Source: Castanea sativa
Lineage: Eukaryota; Streptophyta; Magnoliopsida; Fagales; Fagaceae
DNA: 64,000 nucleotides
Assembly: GCF_040712315.1 (NCBI RefSeq)
Contig: NC_134013.1
Location: forward strand, 81,474,001-81,538,000
Direction of reading: 5' to 3'
The notes under the pieces are model-generated. The model saw nothing but the letters and a program-made list of their open reading frames with translations. It did not search any database and had not been told where the DNA came from. The position numbers and the translations under genes were made by a program. The number at the start of each line of letters is the position of its first letter. Within the stretch, counting starts at the first letter, position 1. Positions 24,099 to 34,329 of the stretch are shown piece by piece.

Positions 24099-26199
24099 AT
24101 GGAACCCTCTAGTGATGCACCCCCTTCCTAAACAACCCCTACAGCCCAATCTGAACCTATTGCCACTCCAACTAATGCTGAGGCACTTCCACCTAAACCT
24201 AATGGTAAAGCCAAGGTGAGTGAGATAGCTGCTGATTGTGGTAATAATAGGAAAAAGTCTACTGCTTGGGATCATTTTGAAAAAATAAAGATTAATGAGG
24301 GTCAATTTAAGGCTGTTTGCCATTATTGCCAAAAAAACCTACTGTGCTAATAGTAAGGGGCATGGTACTACTAATTTATTAAATCATGTGCCAAACTATA
24401 TTAAGAACCCTAATAGAGATGCACTTAAAGGGCAACAAACCTTAGCATTTGAACCCAAAATGAATAGGGAGGAAGGGTTTCAACTTGTACCAACAACCTT
24501 TACTGTTGAGGCTTCTAGGAAGACACTCGCTGAAATGATAATAATAGATGAGTTGCCTTTTAAGTTTGTTGATGGGTATGGGTTTCAAAGATATTCAACT
24601 ACCTTACAATATAAGTTGCAAATTGGGAATATCCCATCTCATCAAACTATAGCTAGAGATGTGATTGACATTTATGGTGTTGAGAGAGAGAAACTAAGGG
24701 AAGCCTTGAAAGGTCGTAGGGTGTGCCTTGCAACGGACACATGAACTAGTATTCAAACTCTGAATTATATATCCCTCACATGTCATTTTATCGATGATGA
24801 TTGGAACTTACATAAGAGAATTCTGAATTTTTGTCAAGTTGAAGACTAAAGGGGGAACACTATAGGTAGAAAGATTGAGATGTGTTTGCGTGAATGGAGT
24901 GTTGATGGCATATTCACCTTGACAGTGGATAATGCTTCATCTAATGGTGCTACCATTAAATTTTTACAAACAAAAACTAAAGATTGGAAAGGGATTGTTT
25001 TAGAACATGAGTTCTTGCACATGAGGTGTTGTGCACATATCTTAAATCTGATTTTGGGGGATGGTTTGAAAGAAATTGTTGCGTCCATTGCTAGGGTGTG
25101 TGAAGCGGTGAGGTATGTGAAGTCCTCACCAAATAGAAATCAAACTTTTAGGAGTTTCATGGAGAGATTAGGTATTGAATCTAAGTGTTTACTAAGTCTA
25201 GATGTACCTACTAGGTGGAACTCTACCTACCGCATGTTAAATACTGCTGAAAAATTTGAGAAAGTGTTCCTAAGAATGGACTTTGAGGATGATAGCTATT
25301 CTTCGTACTTTATGAATAAGGAAAATAATGGTGGTTTGGGATCTTCTTGTGGGACTGATTTTCAAAATTGTAGGACGTTTGTGGGTTTCTTGAAACTTTT
25401 TTACCATGCAACAAAAAAGTTTTTTGGTTCTTTGTATGTTATTTCAAATACCTTATTTGATGAGATGTTTGTGATTCAGGAGAATATTGCTCATTTAATT
25501 AAATCTTAAAATCATCTCTTGAAAAATATGACAACTAAAATAGAAGCTAAATTTGAAAAGTATTGGGGGAAATGGGATAAAATTAATCAGCTTTTGTATG
25601 TGGCTGTAGTTCTTCACCCAAAAAAAAAACGAGGTTTTTGAAGTTTTCTTTTTCTGAAATTTATGGGGATGAAGTGGCTAATGAGATGGTTGATTTGGTG
25701 AGGAAGACCATGGATAGGTTGTATGAATATGACTCTTGTATTGATTCACCAAATGTGGCAATACCAAGTGAGAGTGAGAGGACACACATAGAAGGTGATA
25801 CAATTGGTTGTACTAATTCATATGCAATGGTTAATTCTCGATATAAGCATTTCTTAGAGGCTGAGAAGTCTATAGGGTGTAGCAATGAGATAGAAAAATA
25901 TTTGGTTGAAAATTGTGAGAGTAGAAGGGATGTGAAATTTGAGATTTTGGGGTGGTGGAAAGCCAATTCAGATAGGTACCAAGTGCTGTCCAAAATGGCC
26001 AGGGATGTGCTGGTTGTACTGGTTTCTACAATTGCTTCTAAATCAATATTTAGTACCGGAGGGCGCATACTTGATCCATTTTGAAGTTCACTCCCTCCTC
26101 TTGTGGTTCAAAATCTTATTTGTGCTCAAACTAGCTGCAAGCCCATATCTCAATTTCTTTTCTCAAGTCAAAGAACGAGACGGAGGCCTTAGAGGATGA
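24099..26199 (+). pseudogene. hAT (Ac-like) transposase, BED zinc-finger type
   Basis: Starts at ATG 24,099 (MEPSSDAPPS, then a stop). A BED-type zinc finger follows: TAWDHFEKIK, VCHYCQK, then LLNHV after a frameshift in a run of seven As near 24,335. Next come hAT core blocks: DELPFKFVDGYGFQ, NYISLTCHFIDDDW, LTVDNASSN, HMRCCAHILNLI, SIARVCEAVRYVKSS, DVPTRWNSTYRML. The C-terminal dimerisation (hATC) block is YLVENCESRRDVKFEILGWW then KMARDVLVVLVSTIASKSIFSTGGRILDPF. It is inactive: stops occur at 24,132, 24,742-24,744, 24,847-24,849 and 25,507-25,509, with a frameshift in the A-run at 25,620-25,630. Such genes are annotated as zinc finger BED domain RICESLEEPER-like. The 3' part is repeated downstream. 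Confidence 0.93.
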
Positions 26200-27617
26200 A
26201 TTTCATGACTTAGGTAATATGTTTAACTTCCAAACTTGTCTATTAAGTGTTATTAAATGTGTCATATACTTGAGCAAAATTTAATCTATTGCCTCAATTT
26301 TTTCTTTTCTAGTTTTGAATCAAGCAACAATAACAGTAAGTTCTAGTTCTTGCTCAAGCAAAGGTGGTCCCCATACCACAGTTAGTATTGAGGAATGATC
26401 ACTGACCAAGTATGTTTCTGCCATTGTAATTTTTGTTGATATTAATTTCTTTGTCTTTATATATTATTGATAAATATTTTTTCCCCTTGTATTGTAGGAG
26501 GAAGGAAGTTCACATTTTGTATAGGAGGCAATTTTTTGGATATATTTTAAAAGCTTTTTTGGATAGATGTATAGCTTTTCTAACTATACATGAACTCTTG
26601 CTTATAGGAAGGAAAACTTAACATCTATGTAAGCTTTCCTTTCTATATATAAGTTATGGACTTGTTATCTATAGATAATAGAGTAGTTCTTTACTGGTTT
26701 AGGAAAACTATTTTTTGGAAATACTTATAGTATCTCATAATTGTAACTAATTATATATACAGCTGAAAATTGTGAGAGTAGAAGGGATGTGAAATTTGAG
26801 ATTTTGGGGTGGTGGAAAACCAATTTAGATAGGTACCAAGTGCTATCCAAAATGGCCAGGGATGTGCTAGCTGTACCTATTTCTACAGTTGCTTCTGAAT
26901 TAGCATTTAGTACTGGATGACGCATATTTGATCCATTTCGAAGTTCACTCTCTCCTCTCATGGTTCAAAATCTTGTTTGTGCCCAAAACTGGCTGCAAGC
27001 CCATGTCCCAATTTCTTTTCGCAGGTCAAAGGACGAGACAAAGGCCTTAAAGGATGAATTTCATGATTTAGGTAATATGTTTAACTTCTAAACTTATCTA
27101 TTAAGTGTTATTAAATGTGTCATGTACTTGAGCAAAATTTAATCTATTGCCTCAATTTTTTCTTTTCTAGTTTTGAATCAAGCAACAACAGCAGCAAGTT
27201 CTAGTTCTTGCTCAAGCAACGGTAATACCCGTACCATAGTTAGTATTGAGGAATGATCACTGATCAAATATTTTTCTACCCTTGTAATTTTTGTTGATAT
27301 TGGTTTCTTTGTCTTTATATATTATTGATAAATATTTTTTCCCCTTGTATTGTAGGAGGAAGGAAGGTCACATTTTGTATAGGAGGCAATTTTTTGAATA
27401 TATTTTTGAAGCTTTTTTGGATAGATGTATTGTTTTTCTAACTATACATGAACTCTTGCTTATAGGAAGGGAAACTTAGCATTTGTGTAGGCTTTACTTT
27501 CTATAAGTTATGGACTTATTAACTATAGATAATAGAGTAGTTCTTTACTGGTTTAGGAAAGCTATTTTTTGGAAATACTTATAGTATTTCATAATTGTAA
27601 CTAAATATATATATTGC
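25908..27617 (+). repeat. 857-bp tandem duplication of the hAT 3' end
   Basis: gaaaattgtgagagtag occurs at 25,908 and 26,765, and homology continues to cataattgtaacta... at 26,740-26,760 and 27,590-27,610. The second unit restarts in the middle of the hATC domain. It keeps some codons better than the first: after a TGA at its STG position it reads FDPFRSSLSPLMVQNL and AQNWLQAHVPISFR, where the first unit has a stop after DPF. Both units share the same 3' non-coding part. Confidence 0.92.
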
Positions 27618-28349
27618 TGGATATTGCCTACTACCTTGGGAAAGCTATAATAGTTCTTTACTGCCTTAGGAAAGCTATTTGTAGTAATGCTTGCTACTGT
27701 GTGGTTCTGGAATATTACTTGATGTGTGGAATGGTTGGCAGATTTAATGTGATCATATTGACTTTTATATGCTTGAGTTTTCTTAAGGCAATTTTGAGGT
27801 ACTGCCCAGTGCCCAGACCTTTAGGCTTAGGGAATTTGGAAAATATTTGTTGTAATGTGTGGATGATTAACAGGTGGTAAAAAGTTGGTATTTTGTGCAT
27901 TTTTATTTGTTTGATTAGCCCAGGTTTTACATGCTACTAATGTTTAACAGGTGGTAAAAAATGCTATTTTGTGTGTTTTTATTTGTTTGCTATTGTTCCC
28001 ACTGCCCAGGTTTTACTTTGTATTTTTTTTGTTCCCAAATATCAATATGTGGGTTCTAAGAAGTATAAATTTAGATTGATATGTTTCAAGCAGAGCTTTG
28101 AAGGCCCATTTTAAAGGGTACTAGCCTACTAGGAAATATTAATTTGGACTGACTTCAGCTCTTGAAGGCCCATTTAAAAAGAAATGAAGTAAAAAAGAGG
28201 CCCAATCTGATATGATAATATTCAAAAACTTTTTAAATCCTTATAATTTAGAAAGCCCAATAATATTGGCCAAAAAGGTGAAAAAAATTATATCCATGAA
28301 AATCTACAAATTTGGTCCAATATGTGGTCCAAAATTGCCAAACTGTTGA
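27618..28349 (+). other. hAT element 3' non-coding part
   Basis: No coding features. Two short internal repeats are seen: aggtggtaaaaa(a/g)t near 27,872 and 27,950, and ttgaaggcccattt(a/t)aaa near 28,099 and 28,165. Confidence 0.5.
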
Positions 28350-28492
28350 ATTCGACCTACCCCAACCGATGACCCGACTTGGTGGGTCTGATCCGTATTT
28401 CGAGTGAGTGTAGGTCAATTATTAAGCAACCGGACCTAATCGGGTCGAGTGCGAGTAAAACCCAAACCCGAGCCGACCCGTGGACAACCCTA
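28350..28492 (+). mobile_element. hAT 3' terminus with GGGTCGAG-type subterminal repeats
   Basis: It ends gacccgtggacaacccta (28,475-28,492), the mirror of the plant hAT start TAGGGTTGTCCACGGGTC. Several acccga/tcgggt words precede it. Homology to copy B restarts immediately after, so this is the right edge of the nested block. Confidence 0.65.
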
Positions 28493-28497
28493 ACTAA

Positions 28498-28745
28498 AAG
28501 TACACATGGATAATTTTTTTTAACTGCGATGTTAAGAGTTGCATAAAAAGTCCTACAACCTAGGTTGCATAAAAACCTTTTTACTGTTTTTTTTTTTGGG
28601 AAAAAAGTTTATCTCTAATCCACTAAATGGTAGTCATATATGATTTTTTTAATGAGGTGTAATTTTTTTAAAAATAAAACCCATGGATATCTTTATAAAT
28701 TACAACGTAATGTTTTGGAGGAAATTATTAAACCCCCTTTTTTTA
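28498..28745. repeat. Segmental duplication copy A, resumed tail
   Basis: Homologous to 55,500-55,745: acatggataatttttttt, aggttgcataaaaa, tctaatccactaaatgg, tttataaattacaacgtaatgttttgga. Together with the break at 17,299 this shows that 17,300-28,492 is inserted sequence. Confidence 0.85.
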
Positions 28746-28754
28746 TAAACACCA

Positions 28755-28841
28755 AATAAATCCTTAAGCTAGATGAGAGAAGATATGATAAATAGTGCCT
28801 CGCTATTTTTTTTTTTTACAAGATAGAATTTTCACTCTAGT

Positions 28842-28889
<48 letters not shown>

Positions 28890-29440
28890 AAACTCCCTCC
28901 TGAAAACTTGAACTCCGGCCTTTACTCCTACATCCCACAAGCATTTATACTTGTGGAGTGACCACCACACCAAAGATGCGCGGTGGTAGTGCCTCACTAA
29001 AGTTGATTGGACAACCCATATGCCAGAAGATAAGCAAATTACAATGTTTAATTGAATTAATGAAGTATCTATAGTTATTTATTATACTTTTTTGAGAGAG
29101 TTATTTGTATATAAACTATGGAAAACATTTTACATCAAACGGTCCAAACCAACATGGCAAACAACAAAATTATGGGACTGACTGTACTAACTTTAGCCAT
29201 GTATGTCCTTTTTAAGTATAATAACTTTAGCCTTGTCTTACCTTCATCTGCAATGCCAAACCTGTTAAACCTAAATGATGCGTAACTTTTTGCAAGATTT
29301 GTATGTCCATATTCTTGAAATGACAAATTTGGCTACTTAGCTGAAGACTCTGGTAATGAATGTTATGAAAATTTGATGAAAATATATACTGCATTAATTG
29401 ACTGTAAACATGTACAAGACTAGTGTTTATAGACAAGATT
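28755..29440. repeat. Partial duplication copy C
   Basis: Homologous to 52,845-52,965 and 53,340-53,610 of copy B (and 14,245-14,490 of A): gttgattggacaac, aattgaattaatgaagt, aacggtccaaaccaacatgg, cttgaaatgacaaatttgg. About 370 bp present in B are missing. It follows the end of copy A directly, as expected for a rearranged tandem array. Confidence 0.8.
28802..28986 (-). mobile_element. tRNA-derived SINE with target-site duplication
   Basis: Flanked by identical 9-bp repeats tagtgcctc (28,793-28,801 and 28,987-28,995). On the minus strand the 5' part carries an A-box-like ggtgtggtggtcac and, about 50 bp on, a B-box-like ggagttcaagttttc, i.e. an RNA polymerase III promoter. It ends in a (TA)n tract of about 22 units (28,843-28,885), a short unique tail and about 12 As. 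Copies A and B lack it. The boxes are imperfect, so the element may be old. Confidence 0.75.
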
Positions 29441-29626
29441 CCAAACTATACAGATTTTCCCTCCAAAATTCTATTAGAAAATATGTCAATAATCCAAAAT
29501 TCTGTTAGAAAATATGTCAATAAATAGTACTATCGTACTAACTCTCGACGACAACAATTTTTTTTTTTTTTTGGAAGAGCGACGACAACAATTATATTGT
29601 CTAAACAACAATAACATATATTAGAT
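29441..29626. other. 3' flank of CIPK6-like gene
   Basis: AT-rich, with a small repeat (ccaaaattctgttagaaaatatgtcaat-type, 29,464-29,490 and 29,493-29,522) and gacgacaacaatt twice around a T-run (29,547-29,593). The poly(A) site of the kinase gene probably lies here. Confidence 0.5.
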
Positions 29627-30931
29627 TTAAGCAAGTAGTGTGAAATTGTCAGCCCGCGAGGTCCAAACGATGTCTTTAAGAGCCGGCCGGAGCTCCTTAC
29701 TGTAGAACTGGTTGTATTCCAAGGTATCGCCATAGTTTTTCTTCACCTCCACCATCAGAAACGACGGCGTCACGGCGAAAATCTCCGCCTCAATAGCCAG
29801 TTTCCCTTTACGTCCACACTCGTTTCCTTGAAGTCTCACCATCGACTCGCTCTTCTTCACACTGAAATTCCCACTCTTCGCCGCCATCTCCTCCAGCGTT
29901 GATATTACACTGCTCGTCGGCCTCGTCGTCGCGAACCTCAGCTCCCCCTTCTCCTCCACTTTCTTCTCCTCGAACAGCGGCGACAAATCCAACCCTTCGG
30001 ACAACGATATTATGTGGAACGCGTTCAGAGTCTCGGAATCTTTGAAGGGTGACTTCTCGTACTCCTCAAACTTTTGCTCCTCTTTAGTTAGGATTGAGTT
30101 GGGCGCTGACTTTTTGAACCAAAAAGAATCCATGATTTTCGCGATTGTGATTCTTGTCATCGGATTCGGATCGAGAAGCTTCGTGATTAGCCTCCGAGCT
30201 TCTGAAGAAAACCATGGCGGACACTTGAAGTCACCTCTGTAAATCTTCCTATACATTGCCATAATATTATTGTCCTGAAATGGCAAATACCCAGCTAGAA
30301 GAACAAACAGGATAACTCCACAGGACCAAAGATCAGCTGTAGCACCATCGTAGCCTTTCTTTCCAATCACCTCCGGCGCCACATAAGCCGGTGTGCCACA
30401 CGTTGTGTGTAGCAACCCATCTTGCTTCAAATGATCAGTGAAAGCGCTGAGACCGAAATCAGTGACTTTCAAATTGCCTTCTTCGTCTAAGAGCAAGTTC
30501 TCGGGCTTGAGATCTCGGTGGTAGACACCGCGGCTGTGACAGAAATCGATGGCGGAGATGAGTTGTTGGAAATACACTCTCGCCACGTCTTCTTTAAGCC
30601 GACCCTTGGCGATTTTCGAGAACAGCTCGCCTCCACGGACGAGTTCCATGGCGAAGTAGATCTTGGATTTGCCCGCCAAAACTTCGTGGAGCTCGACTAT
30701 GTTTGGATGCTGTACCATCTTCATCACCGAGATTTCTCTCTTGATCTGCTCCATCATACCCACTTGGATCACTTTCTCTTTGCCCACAACCTTCATCGCC
30801 ACGCTCTTCCCGGACTGTAAGTTTCTGGCACGGTACACCTTGGCGAAAGTACCATGACCCAGAAGCCGACCCAGCTCGTATTTCCCATGCAGCAACGTTG
30901 AATTACCATCTTTACACTTGTTGTCACCCAT
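29627..30931 (-). CDS. CIPK6: CBL-interacting protein kinase, CIPK6 type (SnRK3 family)
   Basis: Single-exon gene of 434 codons, a normal CIPK length. Family role: a Ser/Thr kinase activated by calcium-bound calcineurin B-like (CBL) sensors, which recruit it to membranes to act on ion channels and transporters. Kinase domain about 18-272: glycine loop GHGTFAKV (25-32), K47, E66, catalytic HRDLKPEN (138-145), DFG (158-160), activation loop to APE (185-187). The CBL-binding NAF motif is present ([20 protein letters not shown], 302-321), followed by the regulatory C-terminal domain ending DNFTLLA. Overall wording, such as [21 protein letters not shown] N-terminus and DTLEYN near the C-terminus, fits CIPK6 best among the family. 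The start has purine at -3 and G at +4. All catalytic residues are intact, and GC content is higher than in the flanks, so this is a live gene by sequence. Confidence 0.96.
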   Translation of the reverse strand: MGDNKCKDGNSTLLHGKYELGRLLGHGTFAKVYRARNLQSGKSVAMKVVGKEKVIQVGMMEQIKREISVMKMVQHPNIVELHEVLAGKSKIYFAMELVRGGELFSKIAKGRLKEDVARVYFQQLISAIDFCHSRGVYHRDLKPENLLLDEEGNLKVTDFGLSAFTDHLKQDGLLHTTCGTPAYVAPEVIGKKGYDGATADLWSCGVILFVLLAGYLPFQDNNIMAMYRKIYRGDFKCPPWFSSEARRLITKLLDPNPMTRITIAKIMDSFWFKKSAPNSILTKEEQKFEEYEKSPFKDSETLNAFHIISLSEGLDLSPLFEEKKVEEKGELRFATTRPTSSVISTLEEMAAKSGNFSVKKSESMVRLQGNECGRKGKLAIEAEIFAVTPSFLMVEVKKNYGDTLEYNQFYSKELRPALKDIVWTSRADNFTLLA

Positions 30932-31278
30932 TTCTCTCTTAAAATTTCACCCTCGAGCTTCTACAAAATTAAGCTTTTGAAAAGGAAAAAAGTAAACCGA
31001 CAACTTTAGTAAAACACTAATACACCAACAACTTTGGTCAACCTTCTTCGACGTATTTGCAGTGGCAAGTACGGCCGCCAATACAGCTCTTGGCTCGCGA
31101 ACTGAGCTCAGGCCTTGTCAGCGAAGCTCCAACCCTATCTCTGCATTTCAAACTCTAAAACTCTTTAGATATTTAAGAAGTCTAAAACACTAGTAAGAGA
31201 TTCAAAGATTTTTTTTATCAGCCGTAGTGTTTGGGCTGTTTTTTTCTGACTCACTGCCTTTGCTTACCCATATATGGT
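30932..31278 (-). promoter_or_regulatory. 5' flank of CIPK6-like gene
   Basis: Sequence upstream of the ATG on the minus strand. The 5' leader has a pyrimidine/purine-rich stretch (ttttttccttttcaaaag) and I see no certain TATA box. Nothing coding is recognised. Confidence 0.4.
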
Positions 31279-31528
31279 GGTTTTTCTATAACAAAATTAC
31301 CTTTCCACCCTTCAGGATTGGTTTTCCTAGAAGGGTCGATCTCATCAAACGGCTACAGTTACAGGGCCTCATATATGTAATGCAACGTGTCATAATCGAA
31401 CGTGGTTTTTCTATAACAAAATTACCTTTCCACCCTTCAGGATTCGTTTTCCTAGAAGGATCGATCTCATCAGACGGCTACAGTTACAGGGCCTCATATC
31501 TGTAATGCAACGTGTCATAATCGAACGG
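31279..31528. repeat. 125-bp tandem duplication upstream of CIPK6, with ACGTGTC in each unit
   Basis: Two units (31,279-31,403 and 31,404-31,528) differ at only a handful of positions. Each has acgtgtc (31,385-31,391 and 31,510-31,516), the core of ABRE-type elements bound by bZIP factors in plants, placed 454 and 579 bp upstream of the kinase start codon. The 92-codon ORF running through both units is a by-product of the repeat. Confidence 0.85.
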
Positions 31529-31632
31529 GGCTTGGTGATTTTCGATTTTGTCCTCTATTGCCCATTTGCTATATTTAGGTAGGCAATGCTTTCGTGTTTA
31601 ATAATTTTGTGGGTACACCTTACAAATAAGAG

Positions 31633-31905
31633 ATCAAATCTTCTGTCTTACTTTTTCTACTCTAATATGTATTTTACAAATAAAAACATATTATATATCT
31701 ATTTATTTTATTAAATGCTAAATTTATGTCTTTGATTATTTTAATTTTTTAAAATAAATAAATATATAACTCATTATATTTAGGTAATTGAACTAATAGA
31801 AGACATAAATTTAACATTTCATAAAATAGATAGACATGTGTCATGTTTTTATTTGTGGAGTATATAATAGAGTAGAAAGAGTAAGATAGAATATTTGGAT
31901 TCATC
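31633..31905. mobile_element. Foldback MITE (family with atcttctatcttactctttcta ends)
   Basis: Long inverted repeat: left ttctgtcttactttttctac, and the right end, reverse complemented, reads ttctatcttactctttctac; arms then continue through acaaataaaaaca and aaatttatgtctt. A relative lies at 50,137-50,340. Confidence 0.75.
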
Positions 31906-32007
31906 AGATAATAGTGGTGTTGTTGATAAGTTATTACACGTGTAATGCATATGAGATACTCAAAAACAAGTTTGGAATTGTGATTCAATGCGCAACTACT
32001 TTCATCA

Positions 32008-32024
32008 AAGAAAAAAAATGATGG
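32008..32024 (+). mobile_element. Micro-insertion with A-run and 16-bp flanking repeat
   Basis: The insert aagaaaaaaaatgatgg lies between two copies of gcaactactttcatca (31,992-32,007 and 32,025-32,040). It could be a tiny retroposed tail or a repair-templated duplication, because the A-run is not terminal. Confidence 0.45.
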
Positions 32025-32447
32025 GCAACTACTTTCATCAATCAATGTTTTGAGTTTTTCTCAACAAAAAAAAAAAATCATTTCAATCAATGTTTGTGAA
32101 TTCCATTTTGGGTGTTTGTTTTGGTTTTTCTATTAGAAGTAATACATAATATTTTGGTATTGAACCAGTTCTAGTTAAAGGTATCTACATGTTGGTCAGG
32201 GTTTGATTTGGAGTCAAACGGCCGCTCAATCCGATTAACTCCGTTTGGAACTGCACCACTCGTCGCTAAGTGTGGGTCTTCAATCTTCTAGTCTTAATAG
32301 ATTTGGCGGTTGGATAGATTAATGATAGTTTTCACTAATATGAACTCAAATTTCTAACTTTTAAGTTGAATTAGTAGAATCCAAAAAATTTCTAGTACTT
32401 AAATTTGAATAATATATAACAGGATGTATATTGATAAATAAGGCACG

Positions 32448-32452
<5 letters not shown>

Positions 32453-32508
<56 letters not shown>
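32453..32508. repeat. (TA)n microsatellite
   Basis: About 28 TA units, directly beside a MITE. Confidence 0.95.
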
Positions 32509-32510
<2 letters not shown>

Positions 32511-32513
<3 letters not shown>

Positions 32514-32703
32514 GAAATGATATGTCCACAACATTTTTACAACATTTTTACAACAAATCCTAAATGGCAAGTTGTTACTGGTTGTTATTGTTGGGACAAA
32601 AAAGTAATCTTAGTGTTAGATTCAAATTTGAACCTATAACAACTAACCACTTATGATTTGTTGTAAAATTGTTGTAAAAATGTTGTGGACGTAGCACCTC
32701 TCT
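32511..32703. mobile_element. hAT-type MITE, family gaggtgctacgtccacaa (copy 1)
   Basis: The ends are agagaaatgatatgtccac and, reversed, agaggtgctacgtccacaa; subterminal acaacatttttacaaca is inverted at both sides. Two further copies (40,494 and 40,894) have 8-bp target duplications, which assigns the family to hAT. Here the target is in a (TA)n tract and the duplication cannot be read. Confidence 0.8.
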
Positions 32704-32991
32704 ATATATAATAACTCTTTTTTTAGAAGAAAAATCCGAACTTATTGAATATCTTAAATTATTATAGTAAAAATTTATAAAGTAAGTGATATAAGATTGT
32801 AGTAAAAATTTACTAGAGCATATGACATAAGGTAGTATTAACTAAACAAATTAAACATTATCCATATATATATTTCAAGTCAGGGACTCGTGGACTGCCG
32901 ACCTGAGACCAAGCCACGCGTCGTCGTCAGCAGCTATGGTCCACATTCATTCTTACCGTGTTCAGACAGTTGGCGTGGGAAAGTGATGGAA

Positions 32992-33141
32992 AATTCTTAG
33001 GTGTTTCCGAAGCACGGAAAAATTGTGCTCTTTCTTCTCACATTCATGGTAGATCCTACCATGAATTTAATGAGTAGACCCTACTATGAATGTAAGAAGA
33101 GAGAGTACCATTCTCTGTACTCTAAGAGTACCTAAGAATTA
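32992..33141. mobile_element. Small foldback element
   Basis: aattcttaggt at the left and acctaagaatt at the right are exact inverted copies, with further pairing of ttctcacattcatggtag against ctatgaatgtaagaa inside. At about 150 bp with no coding content it looks like a MITE. Confidence 0.6.
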
Positions 33142-33240
33142 CTCGAAAGTGATAAGCCAGCTTTGAAAGGTGGGACCTTTTTCATTTCAAGGAAAAAAAA
33201 AATTATTATCCCAAAAATACATATTTAACTCGTACCATAA

Positions 33241-33440
33241 GTGTTAGTTTGGTAAAAATTATTTTTACTAACTTATTTTACTATTGAATTTATTTTTGTT
33301 ACTATTTATGAGTCTCACTGCACGTATTATTCATAGATCTCATTGTACTATTTCAACTAACTTTTACCTTTATCTATAGTACTTTTAGCAAAAAAATTTC
33401 AGTTTAAAAAAAATAAACGGATCCCAAATGGACCCTAAGC
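33241..33440. mobile_element. MITE, family with gtttggat-type ends (inverted orientation copy)
   Basis: Its reverse complement shares the body ggtaaaagttagttgaaat ... gactcat(a/g)aatagta(a/g)caaaaataaatt with 41,641-41,863. Ends are near gtgttagtttggta and ccatttgggatccg (reversed). Confidence 0.6.
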
Positions 33441-33469
33441 ATAAATATTTTCAAATCATAAAAAGAGAC

Positions 33470-33647
33470 GTGCTAACTGTGCTCTTAAAACAATGATTAA
33501 CAATCTATTTGAAGAAAATTTTAAAATCATTTTTATGAAAAATGGAAGAAACTGTCAAAATATTAATTGATTTTTTTTCTTTTTCATAAAAATTTTATTT
33601 AAATAGATTATCAATCATTACACTAACGCATCTGTTAGCATTTTCCT
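33470..33647. mobile_element. MITE with gtgctaac / gttagcat ends
   Basis: Left gacgtgctaactgtgctct, right acgcatctgttagcatt; inner inverted arms attaacaatctatttgaa and tttaaatagattatcaat. Similar arms occur at 51,490-51,655 and 53,890-54,080, suggesting one family. Confidence 0.6.
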
Positions 33648-33951
33648 TATAAAAAAGGGAGTCTCAAAGACCCTTTACCAAGTAACTTGCAATCAAAGTA
33701 AATTCATCATTATTTAATTCCTTAAAAGGTATTTATGTCCTCAAAATCAAACATTTACCAATTACCACCCAAAAGTGCAATATATCTATTATCTTTATCC
33801 TTTTAAGCTTAAAAGAAAGCATAGAATTTCTCGTGTTCATGGCATATTCCTTTTTAGTTAAAGATAGAAGGATTAAAAACCTGAGGTGTGACGGTATGAG
33901 CTTTTAGCTATATACACTTATCTAATGTAGGTTTTACGTTATAGAGAATAG

Positions 33952-34260
33952 GGTTGTTCACGGGTCGGTCTAAGTCGGGTTTGTGCCTAACCCGTAACTG
34001 ACCCGATCAAATCAAGTGGGGAAGTTCCAGACCCGCAACTGACCACGAAAAGCCACCGGTCGAGTCGGATTGGGCTCGGATGGATGGCGGTCGGGTTTGA
34101 TTTTGACAAAAATTACAAAGTCAAACCCAAATAACAGATCAACAAACGATTCAAACCCAAATACAACTACAAACCCAAAGAATAAAACCAATGATTCAAA
34201 AGATCTACAATTACAAACCCAAAGAACAGATCAAAAAAACCCAAATAACAGAGAATAGGG
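33952..34260 (+). mobile_element. hAT-like terminus and GGGTCGG-rich subterminal region
   Basis: It starts tagggttgttcacgggtcgg, like the hAT terminus at 28,492 (reversed), with many acccg/cgggt words to about 34,105. The 11-bp word agagaataggg occurs at 33,945-33,955 and again at 34,250-34,260; whether this is a target duplication is unclear. The 62-codon ORF at 34,070 is low-complexity. Confidence 0.5.
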
Positions 34261-34329
34261 AGATCGAACTTGAGAGCTTGAACCTGAGAAAGAGAGATAA
34301 TCATAGTAAAAAAAAAAAATCAAACGCTA

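Noticed and set aside
29135..29326. 63-codon minus-strand ORF in the triplicated segment
   Set aside because: The homologous segments at 14,245-14,490 and 53,355-53,610 contain stops in this frame, so it is not conserved as protein.
29627..30931. Plus-strand ORFs at 30,012, 30,518 and 30,663
   Set aside because: Antisense shadows of the CIPK6 coding region.
31227..31505. 92-codon ORF upstream of CIPK6
   Set aside because: It spans the 125-bp tandem repeat and shows the same peptide twice with frame-dependent changes; no family is recognisable.
33945..34260. agagaataggg direct repeat as target duplication of a hAT element
   Set aside because: Eleven bases exceed the 8-bp hAT duplication and the right side lacks a matching terminus, so the boundary claim was not made.
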